The notes beneath the pieces were generated by a model. It saw only the letters and a program-made list of their open reading frames with translations. It had not been told where the DNA came from and ran no database searches. This document shows, piece after piece, positions 48,485 to 59,842 of a DNA stretch of 64,000 nucleotides. Made by a program: the position numbers and the translations under genes. Source of the DNA: Clavelina lepadiformis (lineage: Eukaryota; Chordata; Ascidiacea; Aplousobranchia; Clavelinidae); NCBI RefSeq assembly GCF_947623445.1, contig NC_135243.1, forward strand, positions 8,806,501 to 8,870,500, written 5' to 3'. Each line of letters begins with the position of its first letter. Position 1 is the first letter of the stretch.

Positions 48485-51400
48485 TCATGAAATAGAAAAA
48501 CACGGCCCGTAAACTTTGTTTTCTTTTCCAACGATCCAAAACGAAATATTTTTACCTTGGTAGCTGCTGTTGATGTGGTAAACCGGGATACAGAAAACGT
48601 TTTCTTTCTGCAAAGTAAAAGAGAAGCTTAAGATTGATCATATCGAGGCAATGCATTTTATAGAAGATATATAAACATTATATGATCAACACCAGTTTAA
48701 ACTATCTAAAGTTCTAAACCATTATAGAACTCAAAGTATTTTTCAAAGTAGTTTTAATCGAGTCATTTACTCTACAATCTAAAGGTCAAATGAAAATTTT
48801 ACACAGTACTTCTAGTATACGATAAACTTTAGAAAGGCATTAAATTTTCATATTTGAGGCACGCCTGTACCTGGCAATTGTTTGATATCTTATGTTATGT
48901 GTAAGCGGATTTTTAAGTCAGGAGCTTTAGCTTCACTAATGGTAAACCGACGTGGTACCAACGTCACCCTTAAACTCAGGAGCAAGTCTAAAACAGGTTG
49001 ATCTTATATAAAAGAATACTACTCACTGAATAGTCTGCAGGTAAAATAGTTTTGAAAAAAAGTTCTGGGTTAGATAATAATAAGCAAAAGAAAATCGCAA
49101 AATTGACCTTAATTGTAACGTAAAAGAAGGCTCTTGTGATGTCATACATAATCATAGAAAACATTTGCAAAAATTATAAGTTTAGCAATACCTACTGTAT
49201 AACACGTATGTATATGGTACGGCTGTATTGGTTGCTCTAACTGCCAATAGCTTGGTAAGTGATAGCCTATAGCCCAACCACGGCAACCAATACGATACCG
49301 ATTTGATGGGTGGCCTATACGGTGCAAAGGATACCGTAACTTCACGGACGCACTGTTTTGCGCCCAGATTTTTTATGCTTAAAGCAGTAATACATTCAAT
49401 AACAATGCATCACATTGCAAATTTCTTCATATGACGACTAATTACTAATTAATTAGACATCCGCGCAAGGAAAGCAACAGTAACAGCAAGTTGTCAAGCA
49501 ACTTACGACTACTCTATGACATAACAAGAGCCTTCATCTACGACACAATGAAGACCAAAAAATGAGACGTTTTGGGATATTCTTTTGCCGATAATTACCT
49601 AAGCATAAATTAGTTTTTTTAAATGTTTACCAGAATGTACAGTTAATAGCGTTGTTTCGTATAAGACAAACTTGTTGTTAGACTTGCCACTCACTTTAAG
49701 TGTTGGTATGAATATATTCAAAAACTGTAGACAACACAAGGCGTTGACAAGACAACACTTACAATGCAAATTGCCATAAAATAGGATCATGCTCATAGTT
49801 ACAACTTAAAAACCAACACACGATCTAGAGTTCGAAACACTCCAGAAGAAAACGATGCGAATTCGATAGGATTATAGAAGGAGGGGTCGGCGGCGTCATT
49901 AGTCCAGACAACAAATGTGACAAAACTAATCACAATAATACAAAGCTGCAAGACACAAAACTGTGGAATGATAAATGAAATAAAACATTTCAGTCCGCAA
50001 GAAAAAAAGACAAACAGAACAAAGGGGCAAAACCTAAAATTTTGGAATGATAAATAAAATAAACCATTAGAGCACACAAGTAAAAAACAAACAGAACCGA
50101 TCAATCAACAAACAACACAAAATGAATGCGTAAACATTAAAACAATAAGTGCCGAAGAAGTGCATACACACAAATTAAATAATGCATAAAAATATTACAT
50201 AGTGCAGTCATATTTGTTACACTTACTTGGCGCAAAATTTTTCCGTTTTCGTTCTCTGCTCTTTCGCTGTGTCGGCGAAGGTGGTAGCTGGATGGTTTTT
50301 GAATTTTCTTTGGGGATTCGTTGATGGGAACTCGATCGCCAACAGCATGCGGCAGCATATCTTTTACTTCTTGCGGGAATGCTTTTGTATTTGTGTAACA
50401 GTCGTCAGAGTAAAGATCCCTTTGCACATATATATATAAAATAAACTTATGCCCTTTCCATTTACAGTTATTATTTTGTAACAAATGTGACTACACCATA
50501 TGTATTCTTATACTTTATTTAATTTGTGCATGTGCGCTTGTTGGAATTCGGCACTGTTTATTTTAGTATTTACGCATTCATTTTGTGTCATTTGTTGATT
50601 GGTCGGTTCTGTTTGTTTTTTACTTGTGTGCTCTAATGGTTTATTTTATTTATCATTCCAAAATTTTAGGTTTTGCCCCTTTGTACTAGTGTGATTAGCT
50701 TTGTCGTATTTGTTACGTGCACTAATAACGCCGCCGGCCTCATCCTCTTATCGTATCGAATTCCCATCGTTTCCCTCTGAAGTGTTTTTTGAAAAAATCT
50801 GGCAGTTCGGTTAGTTCGTGTTTGTGACAGGGCGTTTTCTCTACTCTATGCTTGTGATCTGTGATTTTGTGATGATGAGTGACCTTTCCTCTTCTACATT
50901 TTAGCTTATAAGTCGACGTCCATTTTGTGTGTAGTTTTCAAATATAAGTGCTCACCAACACTCAAGTGTGACACTGGTGTGGCGGTTCCCTGTGAAAGCA
51001 GATGTAGACCTTGGCTTAGACACTTATACGCATCATGTAACAGTTGTAATGCGTTTTAATTAAATTAAGTTTCATTAAAATGCCTTTTTCCAATTCCGCA
51101 AAACGGTTGTACAAAATTCCCTTTATATACGTACCACTCAACTTTGACCTCATCGAACTGAACCACGGGAAGAATTCTGTTCCGGTTAATGTTTGGATCA
51201 GACCACCTGTGTCATAAAATTTTGCATAAGTTCACAAATTTTTTTTGTAGTTGCAGTATATATATATATATATACCACTGCAGTGAGGTATATGAAGCTA
51301 AAGAATAACATATCAAATTGGGTCTGTACGGTAAAGGGATTAACCTCCTTAGCTTCTGTTTGTTTGATTGAGAAGGTATTCTGATTAAAACAGGTTTCAA

Positions 51401-52294
51401 ATCCTCTGAGCTGCCAACTGGAAAATCCCACATTTCCAAATCAGAATTGTAAGAATTTTCTGTTAAATAATGGAGTTTTCATCTATGTTTGTTTCAATGT
51501 GAAAGGATAAAAAAGAAAACATGCAAATAAAGCCACTGCTGCATCATAAAGATACGCTAATTAAACTTTGTATAAATTTTAACAGTCAAATTTTACCACT
51601 GCTTTGAGAAATGCCTGCCGGTAGTTTAGATCGCTTTTCAACTTTTGTTTCCAACCAGTACTGCAAAATAATTAAAACGGGGCATTAGATAATGGGAAGA
51701 ACGGTATACGATGTTTTAAAAATAGCCTATACTAAAATATAGGTACTTGACAAAGATTTTCTTTGCTTTATGTGTAAGTCAATCAACATTGGAAATAAAT
51801 TATGCAAGCATTTAATGCTTTGAAAAGTATATAGAATATAGTAATATTATTAGTAATATAATTTGAAAACTATGCAGTAAAATACCTTTCCCACCAAAAA
51901 GAGATCTATGTCGTCCACTTTCATATCTTGTATTATCTTCCTTTCCATTTCTGTCAAGCGACTCGGGTCGGACAAGGTACTTTTAACCCAAGTTTCGTGT
52001 ATCGAAGCAGGCCTGTAGAAGAGATATAAATTTTGCAACTGCGCATGTAAAAGTTGCTCAAAAAACTTTGATCTAATGTTTATCAGTTTTTGTATTATCC
52101 AATGCATGGCTTCAAAATTTCATATTACTGTGCTTAAACATGCTGTAGATAAGTATTCGACGTTTGTCTGCTTACATGTGAATAGTTTTGCAATCCCAGT
52201 CAACGATTTCATGATCAATAGATTCGTAGGGAGGTGGAGGTGAAATTCTTCTTTCATCTTCAAAAACTTCCGGATAAAAACCTTCCGACTCCAT
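48485..52294 (-). CDS. SSUH2-like protein lacking the zinc region (copy 2)
   Basis: Seven exons on the minus strand: 52294-52176, 52012-51886, 51660-51597, 51459-51345, 51206-51135, 50419-50227 and 48607-48485, giving 270 residues. Phases are 2, 0, 1, 2, 2 and 0, identical to copy 1. Exons 4 and 7 have the same lengths as in copy 1 (115 and 123 bases). The start MESEGFYPEVFEDERR leads into ISPPPPYESI with a PPxY motif. Exon 4 has EMWDFPVG and LIRIPSQS. Exon 5 ends FDEVKVE. The last exon has SFWIVGKENKVYGPCF. No CxxCxGxG unit lies between exons 4 and 5. Intron 6 is 1.6 kb. Exon 6 lies in the loop of a large inverted repeat. The function of the family is unclear; expression should be tested before treating it as intact. 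Confidence 0.82.
49836..50221 (+). repeat. Inverted repeat, left arm (intron 6 of copy 2)
   Basis: Its reverse complement is found at 50477-50786. The best-matched core (about 50022-50139 against 50560-50683) is nearly identical; the outer and inner parts are more diverged. The arm has an internal tandem-like duplication around GGAATGATAAATRAAATAAA, which makes it longer than its partner. Confidence 0.88.
50477..50786 (-). repeat. Inverted repeat, right arm (intron 5 of copy 2)
   Basis: Inverted partner of 49836-50221. The 255-base loop between the arms is mostly exon 6 of the SSUH2-like gene (193 bases). Confidence 0.88.
51256..51274. repeat. (TA)n microsatellite
   Basis: A TA run of about 9 units inside intron 4 of SSUH2-like copy 2, bracketed by CTGCAG/TTGCAG-type sequence. 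Confidence 0.85.
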
Positions 52295-52555
52295 TCCCAA
52301 GATTTCGCAACACGCATGCACGTATGTCTACGCAACGAAAACTAAACCAACAATTTATGATCATTAATAAAAAAAAGCAATTTCATATTTAATAATGAGT
52401 TTACAATAAAAATAATGTAACAGACTTTTTACTATGTGATTAATTGAAGACGTAAGCTAATAAAATTGTTATCTCGTACGCCTATGTGCAGCAACCTAAA
52501 CATACCTGCCGCTTGCCTAATGTATCAGTGGTTCTCAACTAAATCTCACTTAAAT

Positions 52556-52849
52556 CAGTGGTTCTCAACCTTTCATGGTTAGTGGTCTCTTACAGTGACC
52601 CTCAAAATCCGTGGCTCCTTGCTCATCGATAAAAAATATAGATTGCTGATTGCAAAACACCTTTCACTTCACTACAACGTGTGCAGTAGCCTTCATCGCC
52701 GCTAATTTTGCACAACAAGCAGGAAAACGTCAGAAACGTTTTTCTTGCTCTGCCTCGCCTTCCCTACTACTACAGCATTATTCACTAGTGAGGAGGCATG
52801 TGCTCGTGGCCCCCGGAAAATGCCCCTATGGTCCCCGGTTGAGAAACCT
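52556..52849. repeat. hAT-derived repeat, copy B
   Basis: Starts CAGTGGTTCTCAACC, preceded at 52526 by a second CAGTGGTTCTCAAC, and ends GGTTGAGAAACC, imperfect hAT-like inverted ends. Shared blocks with 43582-43870 continue beyond this end to about 53160, so the copy is rearranged or nested. Confidence 0.65.
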
Positions 52850-52988
52850 TAGCTTAAAAAGTTTCTTCAAGCCTCACTCCTGAAAGACATTTAATTTGTT
52901 CTATTTAAATGCCAGTTTATACTTTGTATGGACAAACTTGATTTCATTTTTAGCTCGTTCATCAACAGCTTTAACTTTAAATCTTAAC

Positions 52989-53019
52989 AACCAACCAACC
53001 AACCAACCAACCAACCAAC
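52989..53019. repeat. (CCAA)n tract
   Basis: Seven CCAA units in tandem. Confidence 0.9.
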
Positions 53020-55240
53020 TGACAACGTTTCAACCTAATGTGTGTTTGCCACTATGAATCCAAGCTTGCGAAACCAAAAAAAGAACGCAGGGAATTTCCA
53101 GTGACCGAATGAGCAAACAAAATTGTTTGCTCCTTGATTTGGTAATGACGATGAATTGTACTGTATCTGTGCCATCAAGCAACGTTCATTACATCAGGTG
53201 GTATCAGATGCCTTTCGTTTACTGCCAATGGCTGCGATTTGCGGCTATATATTGCGATTGAAAATGGCGGTAGCAAAGAGGACGGTACTGAAAAAATGGC
53301 GGTGCAGAAAAAATGGTTAAATGGTTAAAAATGGCAGTGCGGAAAATGCAGGTAACAAATGTCTTTTTGAGAACAAAAGGTAAGATGACCTGCTATAGCC
53401 TATAATAGTCAACACCGCCAAATTAATGAAGATGCAATATTACAAAACTATATACAGAACAGTGAGTACACTATGTAATGAGCACAGGTCAAAGCATGTT
53501 GACGGCAATATTGTTTGCAGGACCACAGACAACAATAGAATAAACTAAACACAAAAAACGCCTATATTGATATATACTGCAGCACATGCAAGTATTACAT
53601 TATCCATACTTTCAGTATATACGTACTACTATGGAATTCACAATATAGAGTGAGTGTATAACTGTATACCTTGGTACCGTGTAGCGGTTTTTCCTTTATT
53701 CTAGGGCCTAGGCCTTTGCAGCCGATCGTATCTGCTTGGCTCCGCTGTGGCGTCGTAAACGTTTATTGGCATAAATTTAGATCAGTCATTTTCGACCTAT
53801 TAATAATTATAATTGATGGCTGTGACAGATCTCCTTGTTTATTTTAACACATAAAGCGCTATGCTTTGTTTAGCTGCAATTACTTTGTACTTCATCTACT
53901 GTATGTGCCTGTGTTGATGTGTCATGTTTGTGTTTTTCATTCCATGCAAGTGTTTTGCATTTGTTTTAACACAGTCCTTTGCAGTAGGCAGATATTGTTT
54001 TGAAATTCTGCTTAAATGTTTTAAGTGAACGACTTTGTTGACGAAGCAAAACTTAGTAGTCGCATTGTGTCTTTTTATGTTTATATTGGGATGAGCTCAA
54101 CAATTACAGTGAGATTTTAAACATTAGCTTTTGTTGAAATTATAGCTACGGTAAGCGTATCGTATAACAGAAAGGCATCTGCTTTACAGTCACACCTTTG
54201 ACTACCTTATTGGTTGTTGATCGTTTCATGCTAAGCCATAACTTTGCGTAAAGAAGACAGCAAAGTGACCATGGCGACTGGGCGTGTCTCATCTCTTGAT
54301 TTTAGTGCGAACGTTTTCTCCTTTTATGCCTTTATTAAATCTTTCGCAGTTTGTGTTCTAAGTAAACTTGCTAAGCGTTTTATTCGCAATTACGTATGTC
54401 CTTCTATAGCCATATGCTGCATGGGGAAAATGGGTGGTTCTATGCAAACATTTTCTGACAAACGAAGAAACATAATTTGCGACACTTATTCACGAGTCAT
54501 GACACTTTTACAACGGCATAATTTCAATGGGTCTACCTAGTGTCTACAGGTACTAAGAGCAGATTTCTTATGTATCGTGCAGTCGTACTTTAAAGAAATG
54601 TTACATCACTGTATTTACTACCCATCAATCAGCTTTTTAAAGAAATGCTCAATTTACTATAATGTATGTATTATATTTTTTGTTATTTCTCCTATTGTTA
54701 TATACAAGCAGCAATTAGAGCCTAATTTTCTTATTTACCATATATTGCGTCACACATTTAAGGGTGTTTTCTATAGTGTTCTTTGGCCTTACACACAATA
54801 AAGAAAATTAAATTTAATCGGTAAATACGAACATACTAATAAAAAACAAAACATTTGTGTGTTGCTTAATAATTCAGAACAATGTAAAGGCAAAATAATT
54901 TTGCACAGGTTGTCTGCGCCCTAACGACGATGCGGCAAAGAGGCACGAACCGTCAGTGGCCGCTACGTGGCGCTAATACACTTATAAACCTTTGCGTGTA
55001 AGAATGATTAAAGGTACTTAAGCAGGATTGCAATACCGGCCTTAATTCTCAGATTTGTCCTTATTTTGAAGGTCTGTGTCTCTATTTCAAAGTGAACATT
55101 CGACGCAATACAGTTTGGAAACTTTTTTCGAAAGCATTATAGAAAACTTTAATGTTGAAAACATTGTTATCCGTGTTGGAAATGACAGACTATTAGTCTG
55201 TGCAGACTTGAGCGACACCTGAAAGCACTGCTGACAAGTG

Positions 55241-55287
55241 GAAGCACTGAAGCATAAATATGAATGAAGCACTGAAGCATAAATATG
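55241..55287. repeat. Two tandem copies of a 24-base unit
   Basis: GAAGCACTGAAGCATAAATA occurs at 55241 and again at 55265, with the following TG also repeated. Confidence 0.9.
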
Positions 55288-55598
55288 TGAACTTGACAAA
55301 ACTACATTACTTTCATATAGTTAGAATATGTAATAAATATTGGTTGACGAAATTAATGTGGTTTTCCGATAGCTTTTCAATATAAAACGTAAAGAAATTT
55401 AAGAAGGAATAAACGAAATGTTGTAACCCCGACCTCAGACGGTTGGCCGTGCATTGGGAAGACAAACCTGAGAGTATTCGACTCACCGACCTTCGGCGAA
55501 CAGTCGACGATCATAAGGTGTGGCATCGTTTTAGCAATTTTAAGTTGTCCTTCAAGCTTTCTCCGCTACGTCAAGCCTTCAGCTGAAAAAACTTTTGG

Positions 55599-55609
55599 GG
55601 GGAATCCCC
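55599..55609. promoter_or_regulatory. Perfect kappaB-like palindrome GGGGAATCCCC
   Basis: Matches the NF-kappaB/Rel consensus GGGRNNYYCC on both strands. Context is intergenic and function is unknown. Confidence 0.35.
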
Positions 55610-58600
55610 TTGGGAACAAAAACAAAGCAAAGCACCGAGGTAAATTTTTTTTGCAAAGTATGCGTTGAACAAATGAGATCTATACGCAAACAGGAAAACG
55701 TGTGTGTACGAATAAAGTGCTGAAGTATTATAAGTTACTCAAATGTGCACTTACCAAACATTAACATAAAGCTTTGGATTCGTATCGTCAACGTTAAATG
55801 ACATCACCTTTATGTTATTATAGCAACGCATCGTTGTTGCATACTACAATTATGTAGCTGTAGAACAGTGAATTTGACAGCGCTTTTGTATCAATTTGCA
55901 CAAAAAGCTTTACATATACACGGGTTGCTGCATCGATGTTTAAATCACAGGGATTCGTTGGTAAACTCAATACGGTAGCAGCATTACCTTTACGGTTAAT
56001 GAGCAACACTTCTATAATCACGCGAAATGTGTTTTAAGTGTTTGCCGGTACAGGCTTAATTGAGTTTTAAAGTAACTGAGTATGTTCTACATGTTACCAC
56101 TTGGATTGAATTCACATTGCTCAAAGCAGTTTGTGCCTAAAATAGGGTGGGTATATCTGCGGCAAGCAGCATTGCAAAATTATGAACGACTTTGCTAAGG
56201 TTGTGTTGATGTTAACCAACCCACGCAACCGCTCACATGACATGGATGACAACAAAGCTGATCAGGGCAACCACAGACTCACTTTCACTCCGCCTTTCTA
56301 ATTTCGATGAACGAGGTTGCACACAGAAAATTCTGTGCGCCAGAGTAAACACAATGCGCCCAATCAGGAAGCCTTGGAAGGGAGTGTTCGAGTGACGAAG
56401 AAAGTGAAAGTCATGGAAAATTCCATGAAAACTCCATGCCGTTTTGACGTTACTTCGCATGCTGTTCGATGTGAACGTTTGCAAAATTAAAACTAGTGAC
56501 ACTGACTGCAGTTGCAAACCGTCAGCTTCGTAATAATTCCCAAGTCGTCAACACTTCATACAAATTTTAAATACTAATGATTAATTATTATTCATGTATA
56601 GTATAGTATATATATAGTTTTTCATATGTAGTAGACATATATAGTTTCTCGATGCTTTTCTTGAAGTGTCGATTTCTCATAGTTGGCTTCCAAATCTAGG
56701 AATGACAAATCATCTTTAGTAACATGACGCTTCTCAAAATATCACTACATTTTTTCATCATAGCGTATATGACAATATATTCTTGACCATTGCACGTTAT
56801 ACTCTAAACCCTGCCAAGAAGTTTTCGATACGTAGTGGAAAATTACAATGTTGATCTGCCAGATGCGTATGTTTTGCCAATTACCTATACATAACCTATT
56901 ATGGTTTATGGCGTTATGAATACATAAGATAACCGTAGACAATATACAAGCTGCGAACGACAAAGTGGATGAAAATTAAATTCTGTTGCAGTATTAACGT
57001 TGCAAGAAACTATACTCAATGCCTTGGGGGTATGAGTATGATCTTGTGTCACGGATATTAAATGACTTCATAAGTTTTGAGGTTACGTCAAAATCACGTT
57101 TTAACCGGGGGCGATTTTGCATCAATGCATATATCATCTATGTCGTTCATCGGCAAGTTCTGCCACAGATAAAGCGAAAACTATTATCTTGCGTTAATTA
57201 CGAACGACCTGCTTATTAAAATATACCGAAACCGCGCGTGGGCTGTCACCGCTTTGTATGTGAACGATTGTGACGATAATTTGTCGCAAAATGGGAGTAA
57301 ATGAATACTTGCGAATACTGGCATCTGTATTCTAGTATGTCAAGTGTGGGCGTATTTGTCATTACCATTTAATCGTTTCATCTTTTTTATATTTACGTCA
57401 TAATGATCATATCTAGGTAATAATGATCATCTCAAAAAAAACGCTTTGAAATCAAATGCCTGACAAGGATTTTTTTAGTTGTAAAGAAAGTTAAAATGTT
57501 AGTGCCAAAAAATTTATACTTACAAGTATAATTAATTTTGACTTCAGTTGTATTTTTGACAACAGTTTTGGCTGTAAGATATTGTTATTGACAATAATGT
57601 AGGCTATGATCATAAAAAGACAATTCTATATTGCGATATTTTTTGCATCTGAACAACTTGTTTTACAACTTTTTAGTTTATAAGTGAATAGAACAAACTG
57701 AAACAATTTGATTCCAATCTCCGGTGTCTTGCTGAGATACCACACGAATAACGAGAAAACTTGTGAACATTTTGGGACATTAATTAATTAATTATCGAAC
57801 TAAGCTTGACCGCATAGCTGTCAAAGCGAATTTGCGTATTTCGATAGAATATTACAAACGAGGCAATTCAAAAATGTAGCCGTTATTTTCATTATTGATG
57901 GTCCGATGGTGGCATTTGATCGTGGTGGTGTTCGATGGTGATTTCTATGACCAGTTTCCTGAGATATTTCATTGATGTAAATAGAAATGTCTACAAGGAA
58001 GAAATACAAAAATGGCATTACGAAAATTATTAATGGCAACCAATCCAACAAAAGTAAATTTGCTATCAAAGCCAAGTTTACATATAAGGTCCCAACTTTA
58101 TAAGAGGAAATGGTTTGTGAAAGTATCCATCAATCGGCAACACCGCCGCGTAAAATTCCCAGTTGCTAAGCAGCATTGCTCTGAAAGTATGACGTAACGC
58201 TGTTATTACCAAGTTTAGGAAAAGCTTTATTACTAGGAGTGTACAACTCTACAAAAAAGCTCGGCGCCAGCTAAGGTTAAAACAACTCTGCATTCCTGTA
58301 GCGTTACACAAGAAGTCATAGCAAAAGCACCGACAGTAAAGTGAAGGCGTCTTTTCTGGTGTCATTTAATTTTCCCACGGTAAATTGACTCCCAACTACA
58401 ACCGATTGTGTTGCAAAAACACAAAACATGGCCGTAACGAAGTGATGGTTCACAAAAACACGTACACTTAATAATGTAACACGTGATCGTAAAACACATC
58501 TGTTGTCAACATGTCTGGTTGCAGAGCATAGAAACCGAGTTTTAAACAGACAGCCTAATCAGCTTGTACAATATCACAACTTTCATCAAAATATTTGATC

Positions 58601-59448
58601 TCTTTTTGAATAGTCATCAAACAATGGGGATAAGTAAATAAGTCTGCTATCACGTGGTCCGAACAAAAGTAGTAAACAGCTAACGGGACGAGAACAATAA
58701 CCAGGAAATTCAACTTGGCATGTTGTTGTTGGACAAGTGCTTACCTCGGCCGTACATTTACAGTGTTCATAACGGATGTAGTATAAACGCCTATAAAGAC
58801 CTTTAACATCTTCATAAATCTGTCAACAAAAGCATTAAATCGCAAACTGGTAAACATAACTCCAAAACCATTGCTGTCCAACTACAGCGTGTTCATGTAG
58901 GCAAATATTTTCGGTTCAAACGATTGCTACTGGTTTGCTTTAGCTTGTGTAATGCTACTAAAAAGGTAGGCTAAAATTATGGATGAAGATAGCTGTAAAA
59001 CTCGTACAAAGGATCCGAAAAGAAAAAGTGGAACTCTTCACAGATATTCCTACAACCTTAATTTAATAATGCCAATAGTTGTTTTTCCAGCTGTCAGACT
59101 TTTTTTGACTGTCATTTAGAAACTATACACACAAAAATTCTACATACAGAACATGAATGGAGCAAGAATACGCAACAAATTAGTAGCAACAATACAAGAC
59201 AACTGATATCTTATGTTGATATTACTTTTAGGAATAAAAAGGAAAGGTCTGCTCTAAATAAGTGTCCATATATTTGCAACATGTTTCCTGGTAATGTACC
59301 TTTGCCAATACCAACAGGCCATAAAAGCATTTCATTACAAATATTTAACAAGTTTTAAACAACAAAAGTCGAGAGAAGCCTTGACGTCAACCGTCCAGAC
59401 TTAAATACTGCAAACGCTGTACAAGCAATTTCGCTCGTTTTTATTTAA

Positions 59449-59459
59449 GGGGAATCCCC
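59449..59459. promoter_or_regulatory. Perfect kappaB-like palindrome upstream of SSUH2-like copy 3
   Basis: GGGGAATCCCC lies 394 bases before the ATG of the plus-strand SSUH2-like gene, a plausible promoter-proximal position for a Rel-family site. Motif match only. Confidence 0.4.
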
Positions 59460-59760
59460 TTCATCAGAAGCACCAGGTTAACTTTGCAAGGTTGTTATTG
59501 TGCTACTATTGTCTGCAGGGGACTTTAATGTACGCCTTTACAGAAAGCACCAATCAGAATGCACAATAACCAAAAACATCACGGCATTATCGAAAAGTAA
59601 AAAAGGCGGCCGTGTATTTAAAGCGACAGTGTCATAGCTCAACATCGCTGTGTCTGATCTCACTGGGTCGGTTTAAGCGAGCTAAAAGGGCCTCGAGCGC
59701 GATACTAAGAGTGTGTAGTCTGCCTCGTGAACTGAGCAATCGCAAACAACAATAATCCTA

Positions 59761-59773
59761 TTTTCTTTTGCAG
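59761..59773 (+). promoter_or_regulatory. Strong splice acceptor 69 bases upstream of the copy 3 ATG
   Basis: TTTTCTTTTGCAG is an excellent 3' splice site ahead of the start codon. It implies either a 5'-UTR intron or a spliced-leader trans-splice site. Confidence 0.5.
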
Positions 59774-59842
59774 CTGCGTATATTTGTCGTAGATTTGTTG
59801 TTAAACGTATCTCGCTTTGATTTCTCTGACTTTAACTTCACC

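Larger units (their letters stand above)
53161..59770. other. Intergenic between copies 2 and 3 of the SSUH2-like genes
   Basis: No gene was supported. ORFs of 98 codons (54244 plus), 94 codons (56517-56233 minus) and 84 codons (58075-57821 minus) show no recognised domain. Two perfect GGGGAATCCCC palindromes and a short tandem duplication are listed separately. Confidence 0.45.

Noticed and set aside
50570..50700. A repeated exon or gene fragment in the inverted-repeat arms
   Set aside because: The arms have no sustained coding frame and match only each other; treated as repeat DNA.
55430..55620. Possible SINE or structured RNA in a GC-richer patch
   Set aside because: No A/B-box pair, poly-A tail or flanking direct repeat was found.
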